Under the pieces are notes generated by a model, which was given only the letters and a program-made list of their open reading frames with translations, had not been told where the DNA came from and made no database searches. Position numbers and translations under genes: made by a program. Of a stretch of 64,000 bases of DNA, positions 55,294 to 63,594 are shown in pieces (within the stretch, counting starts at the first letter, position 1; every line of letters begins with the position of its first letter). Source of the stretch: Saccharospirillum sp. (GTDB lineage Bacteria > Pseudomonadota > Gammaproteobacteria > Pseudomonadales > Natronospirillaceae); the NCBI GenBank assembly GCA_022565595.1, contig JAIUML010000025.1, forward strand, positions 1 through 64,000. The letters run 5' to 3'.

Positions 55294-57033
55294 ATGACAG
55301 ACCTTGAGCAACGGCTAGAACAGTTGCGGCATTCAGCTCAAACCCGGCTGGGCTTCCTGTATGGGCCGGACAAGGCTGAAGCACTCACCCAGCGCCTTAT
55401 GAGTCTGGTAGAGCGGTATCGTTCGCCGATCTACCATCACAGCCAGGATACGCACTGGCAGGCCAGCGACACCCTGCTGATCACCTATGGCGATGCCATT
55501 CGGCACAGAGATGAACCTGGCTTGCTGCAACTGGAACGCTTTATCGAAGAGTACTTTCGGGACTGCATCACCAATATCCACCTGCTGCCGTTCTGCCCTT
55601 ACAGTTCGGATGATGGCTTCTCGGTCATCGATTTCAAGCAGGTACGCGAGGCAGTCGGGAATTGGGATCATATTGACGCCCTGGCACGCCGCTTCGGGTT
55701 GATGTTTGACCTGGTGCTGAACCACTGCTCACGCGAAAACCTCTGGTTTATCGATTACATTCAGAACCAGGAGCCCGGTTGTAACTTTTTTGTCGAACTG
55801 GACCCGGCAACCGACACCAGTTCGGTCACTCGACCGCGCAACTCCCCCTTGCTGGCCCCAATCAACACTCGTCGCGGCACCCGCCATGTCTGGGCAACCT
55901 TCAGTGAGGATCAGATCGACTTCAACTACAGCAACCCCGATGTGCTGATGGCGATGATGGACATCTTTCTGTTTTATCTATCCAAGGGCGCTCGTCTGGT
56001 ACGACTGGATGCAGTGGCCTTTCTCTGGAAGGAACTGGGGACCTCCTGCATCCACTTGCCGCAGACCCACGAAATCGTCAAGTTAATGCGCGACCTGGTC
56101 GACGCCATAGCCCCCTGGGTGATACTGGTAACAGAAACCAATGTGCCCCACGAAGAAAACCTCTCCTATTTCGGTGAGGGTGATGAAGCCTCCATGGTGT
56201 ATCAGTTTGCCCTGCCCCCTCTGGTACTTTACACCTTGAACCGAGGCAATGCCGACCTGCTCAGCAACTGGGCCATGACCCTGGCCCCACCGCCACCGAA
56301 CTGCACCTATCTGAACTTCACCGCCAGTCACGATGGTATCGGTTTGCGTTCCCTGGAGAGAATCCTGCCCCAATACGAACTGCAAAGCCTGCTTGACTGC
56401 ATGCACCAATTCGGCGGCTATGTCAGCATGAAAACCGGGGCCGATGGCAAGGACAGCCCCTATGAAATCAACATCAGTTACTTCGACGCCCTGCGCGGCA
56501 CCCGCACCGGCGCCGATCAATGGCAGATCGAACGCTTTATCTGCTCGCAGACTCTGATGATGAGCCTTCAGGGTCTGCCGGCTTTCTACCTGCAATCCCT
56601 GATCGCTTCACCCAACGACCTGGCCGGCGTCGAGCGCACCGGCCGACTGCGCTCGATCAATCGTCGGATCTGGGAGTGGCAGGAACTCAGCGAAATCATG
56701 TCAGACGAGCGTCACCCGGCCTTCCTGGTCAGCCGAGAACTGGCGCGACGCATTCAATTGCGTGGCCAACACTCGGCCTTTCACCCCAATGCCGGCCAAA
56801 GAGTCATCGACCTCGACCCGGCCTTTTTCATCGTCCGTCGAGATGGCGCCCAGGGCCGGATTTACGCCCTGTTCAACGTCACCTCCACCAACCGCACCTT
56901 GTCCCTCAGCCGCTTCATGCCCTCCAGCGGGCCGCAGCGCTACCGGGACATTCTCAGTGACGAAGTAATAGAGGCCAATCAGGAACTGACGCTGGCGCCT
57001 TACCATTGTGCCTGGCTTTCCGTAGAGGACTAA
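55294..57033 (+). CDS. GH13_18 sugar phosphorylase
   Basis: 579 aa from ATG 55294 (GGAG upstream). Glycoside hydrolase family 13, subfamily 18 (sucrose/glucosylglycerate/glucosylglycerol phosphorylases). Nucleophile Asp239 (LVRLDAV), acid/base Glu281 (LVTETNV), transition-state Asp347 (TASHDGIG). Splits an alpha-glucoside with phosphate to glucose-1-P. Which glucoside is not readable; marine relatives act on osmolyte glucosides. The product could feed GalU (divergent gene). It ends before element E. Confidence 0.85.
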   Translation: MTDLEQRLEQLRHSAQTRLGFLYGPDKAEALTQRLMSLVERYRSPIYHHSQDTHWQASDTLLITYGDAIRHRDEPGLLQLERFIEEYFRDCITNIHLLPFCPYSSDDGFSVIDFKQVREAVGNWDHIDALARRFGLMFDLVLNHCSRENLWFIDYIQNQEPGCNFFVELDPATDTSSVTRPRNSPLLAPINTRRGTRHVWATFSEDQIDFNYSNPDVLMAMMDIFLFYLSKGARLVRLDAVAFLWKELGTSCIHLPQTHEIVKLMRDLVDAIAPWVILVTETNVPHEENLSYFGEGDEASMVYQFALPPLVLYTLNRGNADLLSNWAMTLAPPPPNCTYLNFTASHDGIGLRSLERILPQYELQSLLDCMHQFGGYVSMKTGADGKDSPYEINISYFDALRGTRTGADQWQIERFICSQTLMMSLQGLPAFYLQSLIASPNDLAGVERTGRLRSINRRIWEWQELSEIMSDERHPAFLVSRELARRIQLRGQHSAFHPNAGQRVIDLDPAFFIVRRDGAQGRIYALFNVTSTNRTLSLSRFMPSSGPQRYRDILSDEVIEANQELTLAPYHCAWLSVED

Positions 57034-57057
57034 GTTAGACCAACATTCAGAGTGCTA

Positions 57058-57220
57058 GCGCCGGATGCCGGGTAGGCCTATCCGGGGATGTCGGCAGCCT
57101 GGCAGTTTTTTGCTCCTGCAAAAACTGCACTTCCGCCATCCATGGCGGTCGGATACTGCCGCCAAGCCCCCAGGGATGGGTGCACGGCGACCCCGGATAG
57201 GCCTGCCCGGCAGCCGGTGC
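57058..57220 (+). repeat. Palindromic intergenic element, copy E
   Basis: Outer stem GCGCCGG/CCGGTGC; unpaired ATG opposite CAG; 20-bp stem (57068-57087 with 57191-57210, 19 of 20 paired, the other G-U), CCGGGTAGGCC.../...GGCCTGCCCGG. Inner hairpins: GCAGTTTTTTGC...GCAAAAACTGC and CCGCCA-TCCA-TGGCGG. Box CAGGGATGG...CGGCGACCCC. In the 316-bp gap between the phosphorylase and lysE-type genes. Confidence 0.85.
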
Positions 57221-57263
57221 GGGTTCTGTCACTGCAACAGTTTTCGAGCCTCGAGCTCCAGGT

Positions 57264-57314
57264 AAATAAAAAACCCTCTCTGCGTAAAAATGCGGGGGGA
57301 GTTGCAGAGAGGGG
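57264..57314 (-). terminator. Terminator of alaX-lysE operon
   Basis: CCCTCTCTGC (57274-57283) pairs with GCAGAGAGGG (57304-57313); minus-strand read-out ends TTTTTTATTT. Confidence 0.8.
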
Positions 57315-57349
57315 ATGGGACAAAAGATTGGGCGGTTTCCCGCCCGGTT

Positions 57350-57955
57350 TTACATCAGAATAAAGACGATACTCAGGGCCGTCAGCGCGCCCAAAAAGCC
57401 GTTGAACAGACGCCGCTTTGCCGGGTCCTGCAACCAGCGACGCAGTTGAGCACCGGCAACGGCCCAGACGATGCTGCACGGATAGGTCATCACCGCGAAA
57501 GCAAAGGCCACGGCCAGAGCGCTCGGCCAGTAGGCGTCTCCTGGCAGGCTGAAAGCCGCAATGCCAGTAATCGCCATGGCCCAGGCCTTGGGGTTGATCA
57601 CCTGAAACAGTGCCGCTTGCCACCACTTGAACGGCTCGGGCTTGTGCCCGGTCGATTTCACCTCACCCGCCGTCGCAATCTTCCAGGCCAGCCAAAGCAA
57701 ATAGATCGACCCCAGAATCTTCAGCGCCCAGTGCAATTGCGGAATGGCCAGCAATATGGCGCCGATGCCGCTGGCAACGGCGAGGTTAAGCGTCAAAAAG
57801 CCGATCATGATGCCGTTGATGTGCGGCAAGGTGCGGCGTACACCGAAATTCATACCGGAGGCAGTCACCATCAGCACGTTAGGCCCGGGAGTGATGGTCG
57901 TGCTGATGGTGTACAGCAACACTGGCAATAAAAAACTGAGCGTCAGTATGTCCAT
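57350..57955 (-). CDS. LysE/RhtB-family amino acid exporter
   Basis: 201 aa, six helices. Family motif ITPGPNVLMVTASGMNFGVRR. Exports amino acids or derivatives. Its ATG overlaps the alaX stop (TGATG), so both are translated together; divergent from a MocR regulator. Confidence 0.88.
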   Translation of the reverse strand: MDILTLSFLLPVLLYTISTTITPGPNVLMVTASGMNFGVRRTLPHINGIMIGFLTLNLAVASGIGAILLAIPQLHWALKILGSIYLLWLAWKIATAGEVKSTGHKPEPFKWWQAALFQVINPKAWAMAITGIAAFSLPGDAYWPSALAVAFAFAVMTYPCSIVWAVAGAQLRRWLQDPAKRRLFNGFLGALTALSIVFILM

Positions 57956-58653
57956 CAGTCCACCAGTTCAACATTGATCCGTTTATTCTGTTTGCCCTTG
58001 CTCTTGATGCTGGGAATGCGCACCTCGCCAATCTCGCTGATATTGGCAACATGCGTGCCCCCACAGGGCTGATAGTCCAGACCCTCAACCCGCACCATGC
58101 GAATGGCACCCTTGCCGCGCGGTGGCTGAACACTCATGGTGCGCACCAGGTCGGGCTGCTCGTCCAGAATGGATTCCGGCAACCACTCAGAGGTTACTTC
58201 CGCTCCATTGGCGATGAGCGCATTGAGCCGAGCTTCGAGCTCCAGCTTGTCGACGGCCTCTGTCAGGTCGAATTCGGCGCGGCTCTGTTGGGCACCAACG
58301 TTGCCCCCGGTTACCGGATCCTTGATCAGGTGACACAGAAGGTGCAGGCAGGTGTGCATGCGCATATGGCGGTGACGACGCGCCCAGTCCAGTTCCAGTT
58401 GCACCTCGTCGCCCACAGCCAATGCCAGTGGTTCGGCCAGGTGATGCTCTATATGGTGTCGGTCCGCGCTGTAACGGGTATCGACCACTTCCTGACTGCT
58501 GCCTGCCCAGGTAAGGGTCCCAGTATCGCCCGGCTGACCGCCGCCGTTGGGGTAAAACAGGGTATCGGCCAGCACCACACGATGCTCCTCCACTGCCACA
58601 ACGGTTGTCGTCAGAGTTGTCTGATAGGGGTCGTGATAGAAGCGTGGTGCCAT
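57955..58653 (-). CDS. Alanyl-tRNA editing protein AlaX
   Basis: 232 aa from ATG 58653. AlaRS-like editing domain: HTCLH (His100, His104) and CGGTH (Cys197, His201) form the zinc site; NGGGQPGDTG is the family signature. Deacylates mischarged Ser- or Gly-tRNA(Ala) in trans. Adjacent to a LysE exporter, so the locus may limit toxic serine/glycine or a similar amino acid (inference). Confidence 0.9.
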   Translation of the reverse strand: MAPRFYHDPYQTTLTTTVVAVEEHRVVLADTLFYPNGGGQPGDTGTLTWAGSSQEVVDTRYSADRHHIEHHLAEPLALAVGDEVQLELDWARRHRHMRMHTCLHLLCHLIKDPVTGGNVGAQQSRAEFDLTEAVDKLELEARLNALIANGAEVTSEWLPESILDEQPDLVRTMSVQPPRGKGAIRMVRVEGLDYQPCGGTHVANISEIGEVRIPSIKSKGKQNKRINVELVD

Positions 58654-58709
58654 GACAGTTTCCTTGTTAAAAATCGATACAATCAACGGGATCTGAGTGC
58701 GAGCTGAAA

Positions 58710-58764
58710 ATTGTCCTAAATAATTTTGGACAATCGTCGTTATTTGCAGTGTAATAATTTGACA
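58710..58764. promoter_or_regulatory. Operator repeats between alaX and mocR
   Basis: TTGTCC (58711-58716) and GGACAA (58728-58733) are inverted with 11 bases between, and TTGACAATT follows near 58759. Three TTGTC/GACAA half-sites fit a MocR dimer on this divergent promoter. Confidence 0.6.
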
Positions 58765-58791
58765 ATTCTCTGCAAGCGTTACTTTGTCACC

Positions 58792-60183
58792 ATGACAATA
58801 TTGACTCTCGATGGCTTCAAAGGCCCCAAATACAAGGCTCTGGCAAACCGCATTGAACAGGCGGTTCAGAACGGCGAACTGCGCCCTGGTGATCGGCTGC
58901 CAACGCATCGGCAACTGGCGGAAGACCTCGGCATTACCGTCGGCACGGTCACCCGCGCCTACGCCGAGGCGGAACGGCGACGCCTGGTCGAAGCCCGCGT
59001 TGGCAGTGGCACCTTTATACGCGGCAATCGCCTGCCCAGTCACATGTTTCAGGTCAGTGATTCTACCGTCGATAACGGCATCGACCTGGGTTTCAGTGTC
59101 GCTCTGGAGCTCGATCAGGCCGAACAATTGAAACACAGCCTGGCCAAACTTCAGGACTCCAGCATCCTGCCCCACCTGCTGCGCTATCAATCGGAATTCG
59201 GCCTGTCGCATCATCGTGAAGCGGGGCAGCAATGGCTGGAAAAAACCGGGCTTGGCCGCTTTGAGCAGGATGACCTCTTCGTCACCCTGGGCGGTCAGCA
59301 CGGCTTTTTTGTTGCGTTATTGGCTCTATTACAGCCTGGCGATGGTCTGGCCTGTGAGGGGCTGACGTATCCTGGTCTGGTCGGGGCGGCAACGCAGCAA
59401 AACCTGCGCCTGATGCCCCTGCAGTTCGACCGGGAGGGGATGCTGCCCGAAGCTCTGGAAACTCAGTGCCTGCGCTCCCCGCCCCGCGCGCTCTACCTGA
59501 TGACGCGCATGCACAACCCTACCGGCGGTGCCATGTCCGCCGAGCGCATCGACCAGTTGGCGTTCCTCTGTCGTCAATACCGCATCATGGTCGTCGAAGA
59601 CGATGTTCAGGGCTGCCTGGGCGATGTCGAAAACCCTTCATTCTCGCTGCGCCACCCGGACATCACCGTCACCATCGCCAGCCTGTCGAAGGCTCTCTGT
59701 GGCGGCCTGCACGTCGGCTTTCTGCGCGCACCAGAGCCCTGGGTTGCTGCCGTTGGTGCCGCTTTCCGAGCCACCTGTTGGATGGCCATTCCGCTGACCA
59801 CAGAAATTGCCTGCCAATGGCTGGACAACGGCTACGCCGATCGATTGATGGCAACACAGCGTGCTGAATTGGCCTGGCGACAGAATGCCGTCAGTGAACG
59901 ACTGAGCGCCATTGGCCTGGAACACAGCTTTGGCGGCTTCAATATCTGGATCAACTTGCCGCCCCCCTGGCGCGCCGTAAACCTGGTGCAACACGCCGAG
60001 CAGCACAACATCCGTATCAAACCAGCCGAGGTCTTTGCGGCGGGTCAGTATGCCGCGCCCCAGGCCGTGCGCCTCTGTATTGGCGGGCGGGTGCAGCGAG
60101 AAACTCTGATGTCGGCCGTAGCAACCCTGACGCAATTGCTCAGCGGCAGCGACTACACACGCGAATACTGCACGGATATTTAA
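58792..60183 (+). CDS. MocR-type GntR/aminotransferase regulator
   Basis: 463 aa from ATG 58792. N-terminal GntR winged helix (about 14-75: YKALANRIEQAVQNGELRPGDRLPTHRQLAEDLGITVGTVTRAY) and C-terminal PLP fold type I domain (about 100-455), Lys in IASLSKALCGG. Likely senses an amino acid via PLP and controls the divergent alaX-lysE genes and itself. Confidence 0.92.
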   Translation: MTILTLDGFKGPKYKALANRIEQAVQNGELRPGDRLPTHRQLAEDLGITVGTVTRAYAEAERRRLVEARVGSGTFIRGNRLPSHMFQVSDSTVDNGIDLGFSVALELDQAEQLKHSLAKLQDSSILPHLLRYQSEFGLSHHREAGQQWLEKTGLGRFEQDDLFVTLGGQHGFFVALLALLQPGDGLACEGLTYPGLVGAATQQNLRLMPLQFDREGMLPEALETQCLRSPPRALYLMTRMHNPTGGAMSAERIDQLAFLCRQYRIMVVEDDVQGCLGDVENPSFSLRHPDITVTIASLSKALCGGLHVGFLRAPEPWVAAVGAAFRATCWMAIPLTTEIACQWLDNGYADRLMATQRAELAWRQNAVSERLSAIGLEHSFGGFNIWINLPPPWRAVNLVQHAEQHNIRIKPAEVFAAGQYAAPQAVRLCIGGRVQRETLMSAVATLTQLLSGSDYTREYCTDI

Positions 60184-60189
60184 CTGACT

Positions 60190-61104
60190 ATGGACAACAC
60201 AGCCCGCAACGGTGCCCTATACGCACTGACTGCCTATAGCCTCTGGGCGGTGGCGCCCATCTATTTCAAGGTCATGCAGGCGGTACCGGCTATCGAGATT
60301 CTGGCTAACCGCGTCATCTGGAGCTTTCTGCTCACCCTGGGCATGGTGCTGCTGATGAAGAAACGCCACGTTCTGATCAGCACCCTCAAATCATCTCGAG
60401 CGCGTTGGGCCTTGCTGGCATCAACCCTGCTGATTGGCTTCAATTGGGGGCTCTTCATCTGGGCCGTTAACGCCAACTTTATGCTCAGCGCCAGCCTTGG
60501 TTATTACATCAACCCGCTGATCAACATTCTGTTTGGCATGATTTTTTTCAAGGACAAACTGGGCAAGGTACGCACTCTGGCGGCCGGACTGTGTCTGATC
60601 GCCGTCCTGTTTGAGGTCATTCAGTTTGGCCGCCTGCCGTGGATCGCCCTGATGCTGGCCACCAGTTTTGCCCTCTACGGCCTGGTTCGGAAAAAGCTCG
60701 GCGTCGACAGCTTCACCGGTATGACCCTTGAAACCGGCCTGCTGTTGCCTGTTGCAGCGGTGTACCTCTGGTTCAGCACCAGCCCGACCAGCAGCCATTT
60801 TGACAACAGCCTGACCATCAACCTGCTGCTGTTTGCAGCCGGGCCAATCACCATGGTGCCACTGATGTGCTTTGCCGCTGCGGCCAATCGGATCAGCCTG
60901 ACCGCCCTGGGCTTCTTCCAATACATTGCACCCAGCGGAATGTTTCTGCTGGCGGTCTTTGTGTACGGCGAAACCCTGACCACCGCCAAGCTGATTACCT
61001 TCGCATTGATCTGGACGGCCCTGGCCATTTTATCGATCGATTCGCTGAATAACCTGCGGCGGCGCAAACCAGACCCTGCGCCCCTGGTCACACCGGCCAA
61101 ATAA
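60190..61104 (+). CDS. rarD: EamA-family transporter RarD
   Basis: 304 aa, ten helices, two EamA repeats: GALYALTAYSLWAVAPIYFKVM...EILANRVIWSFLL; FIWAVNANFMLSASLGYYINPL; GFFQYIAPSGMFLLAVFVYGE. Exporter, substrate unknown (chloramphenicol-linked name). Starts 6 bp after mocR, so probably in one operon. Its 3' end meets rhtB. Confidence 0.9.
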   Translation: MDNTARNGALYALTAYSLWAVAPIYFKVMQAVPAIEILANRVIWSFLLTLGMVLLMKKRHVLISTLKSSRARWALLASTLLIGFNWGLFIWAVNANFMLSASLGYYINPLINILFGMIFFKDKLGKVRTLAAGLCLIAVLFEVIQFGRLPWIALMLATSFALYGLVRKKLGVDSFTGMTLETGLLLPVAAVYLWFSTSPTSSHFDNSLTINLLLFAAGPITMVPLMCFAAAANRISLTALGFFQYIAPSGMFLLAVFVYGETLTTAKLITFALIWTALAILSIDSLNNLRRRKPDPAPLVTPAK

Positions 61105-61716
61105 TCAGACGATAAAGCGCTGCCACCAGTCGAGCAAAAACAACGCAGCCAACAGTACAAAAATAGCCCCGGCACTGCGATCAATCCAATGGCGCTTGTG
61201 CAAGAAGCGCTGTCGAAGGCGCTCGGTGGCCAATAGCACCCCGACCAGAGCAAACCAGGCTGTGGTCACTATCAACACATACACCAGAATGAACACCTGG
61301 GCCAGAATGCTGAACCCATCAATGAGTTGCAGCAAGATGGCCGAGAAGAACAACAAGGCCTTGGGGTTAAGAACATTGGTCAAAAAGCCCCGCCAGAAAT
61401 CCCCTCTATCAGCCTGGTCCTGCTCAAGCACGACCATTCGAGTATCCGCTTTCGCCGTTAAACCGCCCCAACCCAGGTACAGCAAGTAAGCAATACCAAC
61501 CAATGGCAAGGTCGTCGCCAACAAGGGAGAGGCCTGCACCAGTACACTGACGCCCAACAGCGCAATCAACGTATGCAAACCAACCCCACAACCAATGCCC
61601 AGAGCATTAAGCAAGCTGGCCTTGCGGCCTCTTGTGAGCGCCGAACGCACTACCAGAGCAAAATCCGGCCCCGGGCTGATCACAGCGGCGGTATAAACAA
61701 CTAAAAAAGGCCACAC
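61105..61716 (-). CDS. LysE/RhtB-family exporter
   Basis: 203 aa, six helices; ISPGPDFALVVRSALTRGRK is the family motif. Second such exporter within 4 kb. Substrate unknown (homoserine/threonine type is common). Convergent with rarD, directly abutting it. Confidence 0.88.
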   Translation of the reverse strand: MWPFLVVYTAAVISPGPDFALVVRSALTRGRKASLLNALGIGCGVGLHTLIALLGVSVLVQASPLLATTLPLVGIAYLLYLGWGGLTAKADTRMVVLEQDQADRGDFWRGFLTNVLNPKALLFFSAILLQLIDGFSILAQVFILVYVLIVTTAWFALVGVLLATERLRQRFLHKRHWIDRSAGAIFVLLAALFLLDWWQRFIV

Positions 61717-61781
61717 AGTTTCTGATCTCCTGGTTTATAACGACAGCGCTTTACGAGTTGTATTGCTGTCTTTATCTATTT

Positions 61782-61815
61782 GCCGGTGGTGCCATTGCCA
61801 GCAGAGGCACCCCGG
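61782..61815. repeat. Stem remnant of a palindromic element
   Basis: GCCGGTGGTGCC and GGCACCCCGG pair with one bulge and a 12-base loop. GCAGAGGCACC-CCGGTA matches the right arm of copy A and GCCGGTGGTGCC the left, with the centre gone. It looks like an internally deleted copy. Confidence 0.55.
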
Positions 61816-61847
61816 TACTTGAATTCCTATCTGTCATAAAGACGCGG

Positions 61848-61876
61848 GTTGTTATCACCCGATCATCCCGTATAAT
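61848..61876 (+). promoter_or_regulatory. sulP-usp promoter
   Basis: TTGTTA (61848-61853), 17-bp spacer, TATAAT (61871-61876), then a GCGCGG discriminator. It implies a leader of about 215 nt before the sulP ATG at 62097. Lies in the 380-bp gap with no gene. Confidence 0.75.
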
Positions 61877-62096
61877 GCGCGGCCCTGACAAGCCATTGAC
61901 AGTAGATAACCCAAGTGATTGTTACGCCGCCATAGCGCACCGCTCTGATTTCCGCTTTCGGAATCCCGCCCAAAGGCAATCCCCCTTTACGACAAGAAGA
62001 TTGCTCTGGAATCGCTGAGCCCTGCCGGGTTCACAAAGCTTTCGCACGCGCATCATAGACTGACTCTAACACTGATAAACAGGTTCACCCCCCTAA

Positions 62097-63583
62097 ATGA
62101 TTGAACAGTATCGCAAAGAATGGTTTGGCAACATCCGTGGCGACCTGATCGCTGGCCTTGTCGTCGCCTTGGCCCTGATCCCCGAGGCCATCGCCTTTTC
62201 CATTATCGCTGGCGTCGACCCGAAAGTCGGCCTCTATGCCTCCTTCAGTATGGCCGTCATCATTGCCTTTACCGGCGGTCGCCCGGGCATGATCTCAGCC
62301 GCTACCGGCGCCATGGCACTGCTGATGGTCACCCTGGTGCGTGAACACGGCCTTGAATACCTGCTCGCCGCCACCCTCCTGACCGGTGTGCTGCAGATTG
62401 GCGCAGGTTACCTCAAACTCGGCAGTTTGATGCGCTTTGTATCCCGCTCTGTCGTTACCGGCTTCGTCAACGCCCTGGCCATTCTCATCTTCCTCGCCCA
62501 ATTGCCAGAGTTGACCAACGTCACCTGGCCGGTGTACGCCATGACAGCTCTGGGTCTCGGCATCATCTACCTCTTTCCGTTGATACCTTTCATCGGCAAG
62601 CTGATTCCATAACCCCGGTCTGCATTGTCGGATTGACCGTCATTGCTGTTCTGATGGGGCTGGATATCCGCACCGTGGGTGACATGGGCGACCTGCCCGA
62701 TACCCTGCCAGTTTTCCTCTGGCCAGATGTGCCTTTGAACTTTGAAACCCTGATGATCATTCTGCCTTACTCAGCCGCTCTGGCAGTAGTTGGCTTGTTG
62801 GAATCCCTGATGACGGCGACCATTGTCGACGATCTGACCGACACCAAAAGTGATCGCAACCGCGAGTGCAAAGGCCAGGGCATTGCCAACATTGGCACCG
62901 GCCTGATCGGCGGCATGGCCTCCTGCGCCATGATTGGTCAATCAATCATTAACATCAAATCCGGCGGACGTGGCCGCTTGTCCACCTTTGCTGCGGGTGT
63001 CTTTCTGCTGGTTATGATCGTGTTTATCGGTGACCTGCTCAAGCAGATCCCCATGGCCGCTCTGGTGGCGGTGATGATCATGGTGTCCATTGGTACGTTC
63101 TCGTGGGATTCACTGCGCAACTTGAAGAAGCATCCTCTGTCGACCAACATCGTTATGCTGGCAACGGTCATCGTCGTTGTGTTCACCCATAACCTGGCCA
63201 TTGGCGTGCTGGTCGGCGTACTTCTGGCGGCCCTCTTCTTCGCCAACAAGATTGGTCGCTTCATGATCGTGAAAAAGCCGCAAACGTATGAAGGCAAGCG
63301 CGTCTACAAGGTTATCGGTCAAGTTTTCTTTGCATCTTCCGAGCAGTTTCTGGCCTCCTTCGACTTTAAAGAAGCCGTTGACCATGTCACCATCGACCTC
63401 TCTGAAGCCCACTTCTGGGACATTACCGCCGTGTCGGTGCTGGACAAGGCGGTGATCAAATTCCGCCGTGAAGGCTCCGAGGTCGACATCATTGGCATGA
63501 ACAACGCCAGTGCGACCATCATCGACCGCTTTGGCGTGCACGACAAACCCGAAGAAGTTGAAAAAATGATGGCTGGACACTAA
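62097..63583 (+). pseudogene. SulP-family anion transporter, frameshifted
   Basis: The first part (62097-62612, 171 aa) is the SulP N-terminal half (about five helices, ending GKLIP then TAA). The second continues in another frame from about 62613 (PVCIVGLTVIAVLMGLDIRTVG...) to 63583, with the rest of the membrane domain and the STAS domain (about 240-300 of that part). One inserted base between CCAT and AACC (62610/62611) would restore IPS-TPVC and a protein of about 495 aa. So a 1-bp deletion, or a sequence error. Bicarbonate or sulfate uptake would be expected. It precedes usp. Confidence 0.8.
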
Positions 63584-63594
63584 GGAAAACAACA

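Noticed and set aside
8902-57220. Integron attC sites or CRISPR repeats for the palindromic family
   Set aside because: No cassette array or integrase, no RYYYAAC/GTTRRRY cores; copies are dispersed singly, not with regular spacers.
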